Source: Firmicutes bacterium HGW-Firmicutes-4 (lineage in GTDB: Bacteria > Bacillota > Clostridia > Eubacteriales > Eubacteriaceae). Taken from it: 64,000 nucleotides of DNA. Positions 19,179-29,500 of the stretch are shown piece by piece. Made by a program: the position numbers and the translations under genes. The stretch covers positions 1 to 64,000 of the forward strand of contig PGZR01000005.1 of assembly GCA_002841405.1 (NCBI GenBank), given 5' to 3'. The notes below the pieces were generated by a model. That model ran no database searches. It saw only the letters and a list, made by a program, of their open reading frames with translations, and was not told where the DNA came from. Numbering within the stretch: the first letter of the stretch is position 1; the number at the start of each line of letters is the position of its first letter.

Positions 19179-19448
19179 CAATCAAAATGTTTAATAATAG
19201 CCAAAACGACGTTCAGCGTTTATAAGGATCTCATAATTAGTACAATTGATTTAGATGTCACGCGAAATTTACAAGCTCTTATTAGAAGAAGTTCAAGACT
19301 TCACTTTATAAAAATAGAAAGTAATGAAAAGGTGGTTAAAATGGACAGAGGTAATGTATTAGTTATTGGTAATCCAGAAGTGGGGCGAATAATAACAATT
19401 AATACGAATTATGAAACTGAAAGGGGAACAAAAAATGGAGGTAATTAA
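19179..19448 (+). pseudogene. Reading-frame fragment upstream of the 19435 gene
   Basis: 89 open codons ending at 19448, overlapping the next gene's start. Only one ATG (19341) fits, giving a 35-aa product beginning MDRGNVLVIGNPEVGR. The upstream part (STIDLDVTRNLQALIRRSS) looks coding, which suggests a gene that has lost its 5' end. Family not recognised. Confidence 0.3.
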
Positions 19449-20652
19449 TAAGAAGAACGAGATCGTTAAAACAATGATGAATGTCGAATACTATCCGGCT
19501 TTGCTAAATGAGGAAGTCGCATTAGAAAAAACCACGAAAGTACCTTTACTCAGCATTGCCGCTTTGGGTACGGCTTTTGCTACCTTGCCTGAAGCTTTTA
19601 GAACCATAACGCAAACGATTGAAACCGGCGGAACGGCGGGTTATTACAAAGCGATCTTCCCGGACGGTGTTGTGGGCGAGCTTGTGAAAGCCAAAGATGG
19701 TACTGGATTTCGAGGTCTCATTCAGGGAGCAAATGGTCAATTTGTTGGACAACCGGTATTTATGCCTGCAGTTGGTAGTAAAGTTACGATGTCCACAGTC
19801 ATTCCTTTTGATCCATTGACACTGGTAATCGCCGTCGCATTGATAAGCATCGAAAAAAAACTGGATGACATCCTTGAAACACAGCAAGAAATCCTTGAGT
19901 TTTTGAAGCAAAAGGAAAAATCAAAACTAAGGGGAAATCTCAATGTGTTGGAAGATGTTCTGAATAACTATAAATACAATTGGGACAATGAAAAATACAA
20001 GATCAACAAACATATCCATGTTCAGGAAATCAAACGGGATGCAGAGCAAAGCATTGTTTTTTATCGGGAACGGATTGTTAAGAAAATAAATAAAAAAATA
20101 AATAATCTACTTTTCATTCATCATGACCAGGACGTTAAGGGCAAGCTGGAAGAAGTACAGGCTGAGCTCAAAGAATATCAACTGGCCTTGTATTTATTCG
20201 CCTTTTCAACCTTCCTTGAATTAATGTTACTGGAAAATTTTGACTCGGCCTACCTTGATAGTGCCGCTCATAAAATAGAGGATTATTCCTATCAGTATCG
20301 TGAATTATATACAAAATGTTATAACCAAATTGAAGACTATGCCAAGTCCTCGATCAATTCTTCTTTATTAGGTGGTTTGGCAACCATTAACAAATTTGCC
20401 GGAGATGCCGTAGCAAAGATTCCCTTTGTCAGTGATTCTCAGATTGATGAAGCCTTGATTGAAGCAAGCAACCAATTAGGAAAGCAATGCTCAAAAAAAA
20501 CAGAACTGACCATGGAGAAATTTCAGAGCAACCAAAGTAGCTGTGTCAGTCCATTCGTCGAAAATATTAATACCGTAAATCGGCTGTATAATCAACCAAT
20601 GGAGCTTCTTTTTGATCAAGAAAACATATATTTAAGTCTTTCAGTAAGCTAA
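19435..20652 (+). CDS. Unrecognised 405-aa membrane-associated coiled-coil protein
   Basis: No known family was recognised. The frame opens at 19411, but ATG 19435 has AAAGGGG upstream. N-terminal 35 residues are polar, followed by a hydrophobic VPLLSIAALGTAFATLP segment and a Gly-rich block (FPDGVVGELVKAKDGTGF). A second hydrophobic stretch (DPLTLVIAVALISIEKK) leads into a coiled coil (KLDDILETQQEILEFLKQKEK). The C-terminal half is helical and charged. A truncated paralog lies at 45006-45533 on the far side of the BREX island. The two hydrophobic helices plus a coiled coil recall membrane-acting defence effectors, but this is only an analogy. Confidence 0.75.
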   Translation: MEVINKKNEIVKTMMNVEYYPALLNEEVALEKTTKVPLLSIAALGTAFATLPEAFRTITQTIETGGTAGYYKAIFPDGVVGELVKAKDGTGFRGLIQGANGQFVGQPVFMPAVGSKVTMSTVIPFDPLTLVIAVALISIEKKLDDILETQQEILEFLKQKEKSKLRGNLNVLEDVLNNYKYNWDNEKYKINKHIHVQEIKRDAEQSIVFYRERIVKKINKKINNLLFIHHDQDVKGKLEEVQAELKEYQLALYLFAFSTFLELMLLENFDSAYLDSAAHKIEDYSYQYRELYTKCYNQIEDYAKSSINSSLLGGLATINKFAGDAVAKIPFVSDSQIDEALIEASNQLGKQCSKKTELTMEKFQSNQSSCVSPFVENINTVNRLYNQPMELLFDQENIYLSLSVS

Positions 20653-20763
20653 TAAGTTTCTAATGAGAACTCTGGTCTTTTTGAATTAGATCCGGTTTCT
20701 GTTCAAGTGAGATAACCCTTCACTGATAATCCTATCAGTGGGATCACAGCTTATATTTATTAA

Positions 20764-20898
20764 AGGCATGCAAAGCTGATATTAATACCCAATCGTGCCC
20801 TTGACGAAAGTCGCGCCGCCATCAAAGCCGGAAAAAAACGGCCATTGACTGATGTCATGAAGGACTTACGACAAGAGATAGCCGATGATAATTTATAA
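20764..20898 (+). pseudogene. Antitoxin C-terminal remnant (RelB/ParD-like)
   Basis: Open from a stop at 20761 to TAA 20896-20898, with no start codon. It encodes ALDESRAAIKAGKKRPLTDV... ending IADDNL, like the C-terminus of small type II antitoxins. It overlaps the toxin start by 14 nt, the usual arrangement. Confidence 0.45.
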
Positions 20899-21052
20899 CA
20901 TTGAAATCTCAGAGCCGGCTGAAAACGACCTTCGTGATATTATTCACTACATAACGGATGATCTTATCCGTGGGATCAAGCTTATGCAAAACCCGGAACC
21001 CCAGAAAGATTCAGGCGGTTCCGGTTTTTTTTGTGGTGGACCGGCATCGTAA
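20885..21052 (+). pseudogene. RelE/ParE-type toxin, truncated
   Basis: ATG 20885 encodes MIIYNIEISEPAENDLRDII and HYITDDL, the typical start of RelE/ParE toxins. After about residue 28 the frame runs into the terminator-bearing direct repeat (20988 on), and family similarity stops. The catalytic C-terminal part is gone, so the toxin should be dead. Confidence 0.6.
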
Positions 21053-21175
21053 AGATCAGCTGACCGGGGAGGTCATAGCGATTTTCCACTAGCCCTGGGG
21101 GAGCCGACAGGCCCTGGGAAAAGCGCCTATTGCTTAATCGAATCCTCCTGCAGCTATAAAAGCTTCTAAATAGCG
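20988..21175. repeat. Right copy of the terminator-plus-leader direct repeat
   Basis: Degraded copy of 18343-18520, beginning with the hairpin CCGGAACC (20993-21000) / GGTTCCGG (21017-21024) and a T run. Short palindromes precede it: CACTGATA/TATCAGTG near 20725-20745 and ACGGAT/ATCCGT near 20954-20970, each followed by GGGATCA and AGCTT. Confidence 0.6.
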
Positions 21176-21475
21176 TTAAATAATATATTTTTAAAGGACA
21201 AAAAAAGTAAGGAAAAAGTCACCCATCGAACCATTTATGTTGGTATTGGACTTGAAAATTTTAGTGATTTAATACCAAGATGCATATATTGATACAATCG
21301 ATGGCAGCCCAGGTCAAAACTAGAAAAGCAGATTGCTGCGCTTGACAAGCAAGTTATTTTTAAGTTCATTTTAAATCTACTGAAACAATATGTTTGTTTT
21401 ATCAAATATATTATTTTCTTCTGAGCACAAAAAGTGATACAATATTTTTAATAAAATGTGAAACGAGGTGTCACA
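21176..21475 (+). promoter_or_regulatory. Leader of the BREX operon
   Basis: AT-rich gap with no gene. TACAAT at 21438-21443 is a usable -10 element, without a good -35. GAGGTG (21465-21470) is the ribosome site of the following small regulator. No operator palindrome stood out. Confidence 0.35.
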
Positions 21476-21688
21476 GTGCCCGTGAGTTATAACAAACTTT
21501 GGAAAATACTCATTGATAAGAAATTAAAAAGAACAGATTTGATTACCATGGCCGACCTGAGCAGTGCAACCCTTGCTAAAATGGGGAAGGACCAGCAGGT
21601 GAGCATGGATGTCATCACGCGGATTTGCAACGCGCTTGGGTGCAATGTCGGTGATATTATGGACATTGTGCCCAGTGATGACAAATAA
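21476..21688 (+). CDS. Small Cro/CI-type HTH regulator
   Basis: A 70-aa single-domain helix-turn-helix protein of the YozG/Cro-CI type: SYNKLWKILIDKKLKRTDLI..., recognition-helix region SSATLAKMGKDQQVSMDVI, and ICNALGCNVGDIMDIV. Two GTG starts fit (21476 and 21482); GAGGTG at 21465-21470 favours 21476. It is the first gene of the BREX region, 77 nt before brxA, and likely regulates the operon (inference; it is not the WYL-domain BrxR seen in other BREX loci). Confidence 0.85.
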   Translation: MPVSYNKLWKILIDKKLKRTDLITMADLSSATLAKMGKDQQVSMDVITRICNALGCNVGDIMDIVPSDDK

Positions 21689-21765
21689 AACAAAGAATAA
21701 GCATTAAAAATTCAACCTGTCCCATTTTTGGAATAGGATAAAAGATATCATAATGGAGGTAGACC

Positions 21766-22359
21766 ATGAAATACAGCGCCGGTATTGTTACCAATGCATT
21801 TTGGCTAAGTGAAACCCGAAAAACAGCGGAGCTTTTAATAGCCGGAAAAGACTTGAAACAGATCCGCTTACTTGCTCAGTCAGAAAACATCTACCAGGTG
21901 AAAAATGAAACTCGGGCGCTTCGTATTGCCAATGCAATCGTCCAACGGCTTGAAAGCTTGCCAAATGTACTGATGGAAAAAATTGCAAACAGTGATATTG
22001 GCACGGCAAAGCTTCTTATTCTGGTCAGCTTTATGAAAACAGACCTGCTTTTTTTTGAGTTTATGCATGAAGTCTATCGTCCCGCCATCCTTTTGGGTGA
22101 ATATATTATCACCGATCGAGCTATTAACACCTTCTTTGATGAAAAGAAGGCGCAAAGTGAAACAGTGGCAAAGTGGATTGATACCACCATTAATAAATTA
22201 GAACGATGTTATCTGGGGATCCTTCGTGAAGCCGGGCTAGTAAAGATTGAAAATGATAAACGAAAAATCATCATCCCCCATATTGACTACAACCTGAGAA
22301 AACAGCTGACCGAAAACGAATTAACCCCCTACCTTAATGCAGTAACCGGAGAGGCGTAA
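21766..22359 (+). CDS. brxA: BREX protein BrxA (DUF1819)
   Basis: A 197-aa member of the DUF1819/BrxA family, a small helical DNA-binding protein of type 1 BREX. Recognised from MKYSAGIVTNAFWLSETRKTA at the N-terminus, the internal KIANSDIGTAKLLILVSFMK segment, and its place as first structural gene. ATG 21766 follows ATGGAGG. The stop is 1 nt before the brxB start. Family length is about 200 aa, so it is intact. Confidence 0.93.
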   Translation: MKYSAGIVTNAFWLSETRKTAELLIAGKDLKQIRLLAQSENIYQVKNETRALRIANAIVQRLESLPNVLMEKIANSDIGTAKLLILVSFMKTDLLFFEFMHEVYRPAILLGEYIITDRAINTFFDEKKAQSETVAKWIDTTINKLERCYLGILREAGLVKIENDKRKIIIPHIDYNLRKQLTENELTPYLNAVTGEA

Positions 22360-22360
22360 A

Positions 22361-22936
22361 ATGACAAACATCGAATCACGATTGGATAAAATCGAAGAAA
22401 AAATCACCAATGACGATTTTCTAAAGAATAAGGGTCTCGGGAATGAAGTGGGGTATTACATCTTTGACTACGCCCCCAGGAACGAACTGATCGTCAGAGG
22501 ACACATCGCTTATTTAAAAAAGAAAATCAATCAATCATCCAGCGGTCTGAAAATTGTCGAGTTTGATCTCTACAAGATGGTCATTGATGTTTTAAAAGAC
22601 AAGGGCTACCTGGAAAAATGCTTTGATTTTGAAAAAACAAAAGGTTTTGATTTTACCAGCGAAGCGATCATCAAAATGCTGCGGCTGTCCAGTAAATCAA
22701 ACCTGTTAGTGAATCATATTGTGGAAAATACCCCGTCCAATTCCGTAGTTTTCATCACCGGCGTGGGAAAATGTTTCCCCCTGGTGCGATCCCACAACGT
22801 CCTGAATAATCTTCATCAGGTGCTCGACCGTGTTCCGGTGGTGATGTTTTTTCCGGGCATTTATTCAGGCCAGGATTTGCAGCTGTTCGGAACCATTAAA
22901 GACGATAACTATTATCGGGCCTTCAAGCTCATTTAA
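22361..22936 (+). CDS. brxB: BREX protein BrxB (DUF1788)
   Basis: 191-aa DUF1788 protein, the second conserved BREX-1 gene, with unknown biochemical role but needed for defence in studied systems. Seen: IFDYAPRNELIVRGHIAYLK, a DLYKMVIDVLKDKGYLE segment, and the C-terminal VVMFFPGIYSGQDLQLF. It begins 1 nt after the brxA stop, with GGAGAGG inside brxA as ribosome site. Length is normal for the family. Confidence 0.93.
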   Translation: MTNIESRLDKIEEKITNDDFLKNKGLGNEVGYYIFDYAPRNELIVRGHIAYLKKKINQSSSGLKIVEFDLYKMVIDVLKDKGYLEKCFDFEKTKGFDFTSEAIIKMLRLSSKSNLLVNHIVENTPSNSVVFITGVGKCFPLVRSHNVLNNLHQVLDRVPVVMFFPGIYSGQDLQLFGTIKDDNYYRAFKLI

Positions 22937-23011
22937 TTCACATATATTAAGATAGATACATTTAATTCATGATCATTAAATTAAAATAATCATATTTTGG
23001 AGGGAAAAAAG

Positions 23012-26000
23012 ATGCGCATTGCAGAGATGTTTGTAAAACCAATCGACCGCGACATAAAAGGCGTCATAAAAGTGGGGCAGGACGACGATGCCAATATTTA
23101 TCAGGAACTGGATGAATATGTGGTTACCAAAGAGTTACAAAAACACTTCCGCAGCTTTTTTGAAAGCTATAAAAACGGCATTAATGGCCATACCGATAAA
23201 ATGGGGGTCTGGATTTCAGGCTTCTTTGGTTCCGGTAAATCCCACTTTCTAAAAATCCTCTCCTATCTCCTTGAAAACAAAGACGTTAACGGAAAAAAAG
23301 CGATTGAATTTTTCACCGACGGCAGCAAGCTAAATGATCCGATGATCATTGCCAACATCCGCCTGGCCGAAAACATTTCTTCCGATGTGATCCTCTTCAA
23401 TATCGACTCCAAAAGCGAATCCAATTCAAAATCCACTAAAGATGCCATTATCGATGTCTTCATGAAAGTATTCAATGAAATGCAGGGCTTCTGCGGCTCC
23501 CTGCCTTTTCTAGCCGACCTGGAACGCAAGCTTTCCGATGACGGCGCCTATGAAGGCTTTAAAACAAAATTTTCAGAAGTGTCCGGCAATCGCTGGGAAG
23601 ATGCCCGGGAAGATTTCTACTTTATTCAGGATGAACTGGTCCAGGTGCTCTCAGCCCAGGGGATCATGAGTGAAGAGGCAGCCCGAACCTGGTGTGAAAA
23701 AGCAGCGGATACCTATACCTTATCGATTGATAAATTTGCCAGCCTGATTGGGCAATACTGTGAAAGCAAAGGGAAAAACCATCACGTCGTCTTTATGGTG
23801 GATGAAATCGGCCAGTACATTGCCGATGATGCCCGGCTGATGCTTAATCTCCAAACTGTCACCGAAGATCTGGGCACCGCCTGCGGTGGGAAAGCCTGGG
23901 TGGTGGTGACCAGTCAGCAGGATATTGATTCGGTTGTCACGGTTAAAGGCAGCGATTTCTCCAAGATCCAGGGCCGCTTTGATACCCGGTTATCCCTGTC
24001 CAGCTCCAATGTGGATGAGGTCATCCGGAAACGAATTTTAGGGAAAAATGATACCGGCAGTCTAACCCTGCAATTATATTATGATCACAAAGAATCGGTC
24101 ATTAAAAATCTGATTACCTTTTCCGGTGAAGTCGAAAAGAAATTATACCGGGACCGGGACGAGTTTGCCGAAGTCTATCCTTTTATTCCCTATCAATTCA
24201 ATCTGCTGGGACAGGTTTTAACAGCCGTCCGCACTCACAGTTCCTCAGGTAAGCATCTGGCCGAAGGGGAACGCTCAATGATCGCCTTATTCAAAGAATC
24301 CGCGATGACCTTAAAGACAGAATCCGAAGGGGCTATTGTGCCGTTTTATGTCTTTTACAACGCCCTGGATCAATTTATCGATCATACCCATCGCATTGTC
24401 ATTAAGCAGGCCGAAGAAAACACCAAACTGCAGCCAATCGATGTGGAATTGCTTAAAATCCTTTTTATGATTAAACACGTCAAAGAGATTAAGGCCAACA
24501 CCGAAAATTTAACCACCCTGATGGTTTCGAACATCGATGATGATCGTATCAACCTCCGTAAAAAAGTGGAAGCCTCCCTGAGCCGTTTAATCGCCCAGAC
24601 ACTAGTACAGAAAAATGGCGAAGTCTATCTGTTCCTGACCAACGAAGAACAGGACATTAACCGGGCGATCCAGAATGAAACCGTGGAAATGGGCGAAATC
24701 ATCAACGAAGCTGCCACCATTATTTTCCAGGAGATCATTAAAGAAAACAAGTTTCGGTATAACAACCGCTATCATTTTGCCTACAACCAGATTGTCGATG
24801 GCCGCTTTTTCAAAAACAGCCAATCCGCAGATATGGGTGTCCATATCATCACCCCCTATAACGATCAGGATTATCCCACCGAATCCCTGCGGATGCTTTC
24901 CGCCCAGAATCCCGAAGTGCTGGTTCATTTACCCAGTGATGCCACCTTCCTGGATGAAATCATGGAGAGCCTGAAAATCAGTAAGTTCATGACCAAACAG
25001 GGGGTGGCACTGGACAAAAACTTCGGCAGCATCAAACGGGCCAAGCAGGATGAACTCATCGAAAAGAAACAGCGGATTCGCATTTTCATTGAAGAAGCCA
25101 TTAAAAATGCCGACCTCTACACCTGTGGGGCGCAGACAAGTATTGCCACCAAAGATCCGGAAACCCGGATCAACGATGCCCTGGGCAAGCTGGTCAACAC
25201 CCGTTACAACAAACTCTATTACATGGAAACCCAGCCCTCAGCCGCGGACATTGAGGCGATTTTTAAACTGTCAAATATCATCAATGCCAATAATCCCGCC
25301 ACTCAGGCCGCCAATAGTCTGGCCTTAAGTGACATGTTAAACGCCATCGAGCTCCTTTCCCGTAAATATAAACTGTCGCTGAAATCCCTATTGAAGCATT
25401 TTGCCGATGCCCCTTATGGCTTTATTGACTGGGATGTCCGGTGGCTGGTGGCGATGCTCTTTAAACAGGGGAAGCTGAGTTTGATTTTAAACAGCGAAAC
25501 CCTATCGCCTCTGGATGCCGACCCCAAAGAACTGCTGAAGATCCTCTCTAAAAATGACTATGCGGAAAAACTCCTGATTGAAAAGCGGGAACACCCAACC
25601 GAGGCACAAATCAAATCGGTTAAAGAAGTGATGAAAAAACTCTTTTCGATGACTGCCGTCAGCGATGAAGAAGATACCATCATCAAAACGTTTAAAACAA
25701 AGCTGGCTAACAAAAGCAGCGAAATTAAAAACCTCCTGGTCGAATACCGGATTGAAAGCCGTTTTCCGGGAAAACACGTCTTATTAAGTGCCCAGGAGCT
25801 GTTTAATGAAATTGATATGATCACCAACGCGCTGCTATTTTTTAAGTTTGTCCATGAGCAGCGGGATGATTTGCTGGAAACCGCCGACGAGATTGAACCG
25901 GTGATTAGTTTCTTTGGCAGCGAACAAAAAGAAATCCTCAAAAAAGCCTTTAAAGATATCGACCTCTTTGAAAAAAGCAAAAATTTTATCGTCGACCAGG

Positions 26001-26581
26001 AATTAAAAGATACTATTGCTGAGATCCGAACCATTGCCATAAAACCTTACCCCTACAATGAAATCTTCAAACTGCCGGATCTATTGATGAAATACGCCAA
26101 ACGACATATCATCCTGATTGAAAATGAAGCAAAACCCATTCATGATCTTATTCTCAGTGACGAGAAAGCGGTATTGGTGCAACTGACTTCGGCAACGGTT
26201 AGAGAGAAATTTGAAACCCGTTATGTTCGAGTATTCAGAGAATTGATGGATAAGCTGGAACACGCTAATGACATTGCCAGCGTGAAGAGCATCCGTAATG
26301 AAAGTGCCATCATCAGAGAACGTTTTTTAGACGAGATTGTTGCTTATCAAAATCAAATTGAAGTGGTTTATCCACCGCCAGAGCCAGGTAATGATGGCGG
26401 TACTGTAGCCGAACCACCTCCTAAAAAAACAAAAACCGTTCGCTTTAAGTCAATGGCCATCGCCAGTAATGTCACCATCGAAAAGGAAAGTGATGTGGAC
26501 GCCTTTATCCAGACCATTAAGAGCGAGCTGTTAAAAGAACTGAAAGCGAACGATAACACCATCATCAATTTAACCATTTAA
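23012..26581 (+). CDS. brxC: BREX ATPase BrxC
   Basis: 1189-aa P-loop ATPase (DUF499-like/BrxC), the largest core component of BREX-1. Walker A GFFGSGKSHFLK near residue 70; Walker B-like HHVVFMVDEIGQYI around residue 260. The frame opens at TTG 22997, but TTGGAGGG precedes ATG 23012, which starts MRIAEMFVKPIDRDIKG as in the family. A Pro-rich linker (YPPPEPGNDGG...EPPPKK) precedes the last 60 residues. There is a 75-nt AT-rich gap before it; pglX follows after 14 nt. Confidence 0.95.
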   Translation: MRIAEMFVKPIDRDIKGVIKVGQDDDANIYQELDEYVVTKELQKHFRSFFESYKNGINGHTDKMGVWISGFFGSGKSHFLKILSYLLENKDVNGKKAIEFFTDGSKLNDPMIIANIRLAENISSDVILFNIDSKSESNSKSTKDAIIDVFMKVFNEMQGFCGSLPFLADLERKLSDDGAYEGFKTKFSEVSGNRWEDAREDFYFIQDELVQVLSAQGIMSEEAARTWCEKAADTYTLSIDKFASLIGQYCESKGKNHHVVFMVDEIGQYIADDARLMLNLQTVTEDLGTACGGKAWVVVTSQQDIDSVVTVKGSDFSKIQGRFDTRLSLSSSNVDEVIRKRILGKNDTGSLTLQLYYDHKESVIKNLITFSGEVEKKLYRDRDEFAEVYPFIPYQFNLLGQVLTAVRTHSSSGKHLAEGERSMIALFKESAMTLKTESEGAIVPFYVFYNALDQFIDHTHRIVIKQAEENTKLQPIDVELLKILFMIKHVKEIKANTENLTTLMVSNIDDDRINLRKKVEASLSRLIAQTLVQKNGEVYLFLTNEEQDINRAIQNETVEMGEIINEAATIIFQEIIKENKFRYNNRYHFAYNQIVDGRFFKNSQSADMGVHIITPYNDQDYPTESLRMLSAQNPEVLVHLPSDATFLDEIMESLKISKFMTKQGVALDKNFGSIKRAKQDELIEKKQRIRIFIEEAIKNADLYTCGAQTSIATKDPETRINDALGKLVNTRYNKLYYMETQPSAADIEAIFKLSNIINANNPATQAANSLALSDMLNAIELLSRKYKLSLKSLLKHFADAPYGFIDWDVRWLVAMLFKQGKLSLILNSETLSPLDADPKELLKILSKNDYAEKLLIEKREHPTEAQIKSVKEVMKKLFSMTAVSDEEDTIIKTFKTKLANKSSEIKNLLVEYRIESRFPGKHVLLSAQELFNEIDMITNALLFFKFVHEQRDDLLETADEIEPVISFFGSEQKEILKKAFKDIDLFEKSKNFIVDQELKDTIAEIRTIAIKPYPYNEIFKLPDLLMKYAKRHIILIENEAKPIHDLILSDEKAVLVQLTSATVREKFETRYVRVFRELMDKLEHANDIASVKSIRNESAIIRERFLDEIVAYQNQIEVVYPPPEPGNDGGTVAEPPPKKTKTVRFKSMAIASNVTIEKESDVDAFIQTIKSELLKELKANDNTIINLTI

Positions 26582-26595
26582 GAGGAGAACAGCCA

Positions 26596-29500
26596 GTGAA
26601 TAAGACAGCCATTAAAGAATTTGCCATCGAAGCCCGAAAAAAGCTGATTGCATCGGTAAAAGACAAGGCCGGAAAAATCGGGATTACCGCCGACACCATC
26701 ACCCCAGCCATTACCACCGGCAATGGCTTTGCCGTCTTTCCCACCCATTTCGGAACCGAAACAACCCTCACCGGAAAAGAACTGCTGCAACGGGATAATC
26801 TTATAAGTCATATCAAAGAAAAAGGCTACGATGCCGTTATGGAAGAAGTCGCCTATACCTGGTTTAACCGGATTATTGCGGTGCGTTTTATGGAAGTGAA
26901 TGACTACCTGCCATCCCGGATCCGGGTTCTTTCCTCAGAAAAAAAAGATCAGCTAGAGCCGGATCTGGTGACCCAGGCGCCGAATATTGAGCTCGATCTG
27001 ACTGAAGCGGAAAAAGATGCGATCTACGATTTGAAGCTAAAAAATGAAATGGACAGCCTGTTTCAGATGCTCTTTATTAAGCAATGCAACGCTCTGGGAG
27101 AAATTCTGCCTGAGCTTTTTGAGAACACTTCAAAGAATAATAAAGACTATACTGAAATTCTATTGGATATTTCATACACCAATGAAGACAGCGTGATTCG
27201 GGATCTGTTGAAAATTGATGAAGCGGATTTTTTGGATGCGGTGGAAATTATCGGCTGGATGTATCAGTATTACAATACCGAACCAAAAGACGAAACCTTC
27301 GCGCTTTTAAAAAAGAACGTTAAAATAACCAAAGAGCGGATTCCCTCAGTTACCCAGCTCTTCACTCCGGATTGGATTGTCCGTTATATGGTGGAGAATT
27401 CTCTGGGTAGACTGTGGCTGGAGGGTCATGACAATGCTGATTTAAAAGCAAACTGGAAATACTATCTGGATGAGGCTGAACAGGAACCGGAAGTATTGGC
27501 ACAGCTTGAAGAATTAAGAGCAGATGCTAAAAACCTGAACCCGGAAGACATTAAAGTCATCGACGCCTGTATGGGCAGTGGCCATATTTTGGTTTATGCT
27601 TTTGAAGTGCTGATGCAGATTTATAAAAGCTGTGGTTATACCGAAAAAGATGCCGCCAGACTGATTATTGAAAAGAACCTTTACGGCCTGGACATTGATG
27701 ACCGGGCTTTTCAGCTGGCTTATTTTGCGGTGATGATGAAAGGGAGAAAATACAACCGCCGGATTTTAACCAGTGGGATAAAAACCAACCTCTGTGGGAT
27801 TCAGGAAAGCAATACCATCAAACCGGAGATTGCCGACTTTATCGCACATGGCGATACGGCACTTCAAAAAGATGTGGCAGCCATTCTTGATGTGTTTATG
27901 GATGCCAAAGAATATGGCAGTATTTTGGAAGTGCAACCCCTTGTTTTTAAGGTGTTGAATAACCGAGTGAAAGAAATCGCTGAGACGGTTTATGACAATA
28001 TTATGGAGCGCATTCATCAGGATGATGTGGTTAATCAATTTTTACCCTTATTAAAACAGGCAGAGATCATGGCTCGAAAATATGATGCGGTGATTACCAA
28101 TCCTCCTTATATGGGCAGCAGTGGCATGGGGCCGAAGCTGGGGGATTATGTAAAGAAGCATTATCCTGATAGCAAAAGTGATACGAGTACCGTTTTTATG
28201 CAGAAAACATTGGATATGTGTAATTCAAAAGGAATAATGTCAATGATTAATATTCCAGTTTGGATGTTTTTAACCAGCTATGAAAAGCTACGCAAAAATA
28301 TTCTTGAAAAGAATAGTTATATTAATATGCTCCACTTTGGTCGTGGAGTGTTTGGTTCTGATTTTGGAACAACAGCGTTTGTAATAGCTAAAAAAAATAT
28401 GCCATACTACAAAGCAATTTATCAAAAACTATTTATGAAACAAGGAGCCGTTGATAACGTAGATCAAAAGGAAAAGTGGTTTTTTGAAGGGATTGGTAAA
28501 CACATAACACTGCAAGAAAACTTTGCCAAAATTCCTGGAATGCCAATTGCTTATTGGGTGAGTGAAAACGTGCAAAAAGCATTTGAGGGTGAAAGAATTA
28601 GTAATTATGGGCAAGCTTGTATTGGTATGCGAACTGGTGAAAATGCAAAATTCTTGCGTACATGGTTTGAGATTTCTTTTGATAAATTAGGTTTAAACCT
28701 TGATAATGCAAAAGAAACAATAGAAAAATCAATAAAGTGGATACCGTATAATAAAGGCGGAAATTTCAGAAAATGGTACGGAAATAACGAGATTGTAGTG
28801 AATTGGGGAAATAATGGAGAAGAAATAAAGGAAGAAACACGAAGAAAATACCCATATCTGGGAGATGATTTAGGTTGGAAAATAAGTAACGAGCAATTTT
28901 ATTTTAAAGAATCGATAACATGGTCATTTATTAGTGCATCCAAATTCGGGGTTAGATACTCACCTTCTGGTTTCATTTTTGATGTTGCGGGTTCATCTTT
29001 GTTTACGAATGAAAATTTTGAATATATGTTAGCATTTTTATCTACGAAAATTGCATTTGATTTTTTAAAAATCCTTAATCCAACATTAAATTATCAGATA
29101 AAGGATATAAAATCATTACCGTATATATTTTCTGAAAAATATAAATTTGCAATAGCTGAATTGGTTAACTTTAATATTTCAATTTCACAGAATGACTGGG
29201 ACTCCTTCGAAACCTCCTGGGATTTTAAAACCCATCCCTTAGTTACACTCAGAATGGCCGGTGCTTCGGCATGGGGCGATGAAAAGCCAAAGTGTCGCCT
29301 TTCTTCGGCCTTTAAAGCCTGGGAGTTACAAACAGAAGGTCAATTCACCCAGCTCAAAGCTAACGAAGAAGAACTCAACCGGATCTTCATCGAAATCTAC
29401 GGCCTGGAAGATGAGCTCACCCCTGAGGTGGAAGATAAAGACGTAACCATCCGCAAGGCTGATCTTGGCCGGGATATCCGTTCCCTCATTTCCTATGCGG

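Noticed and set aside
18538-21475. CRISPR array
   Set aside because: The GAAGGGGT and hairpin repeats are irregular, short and without regular spacers.
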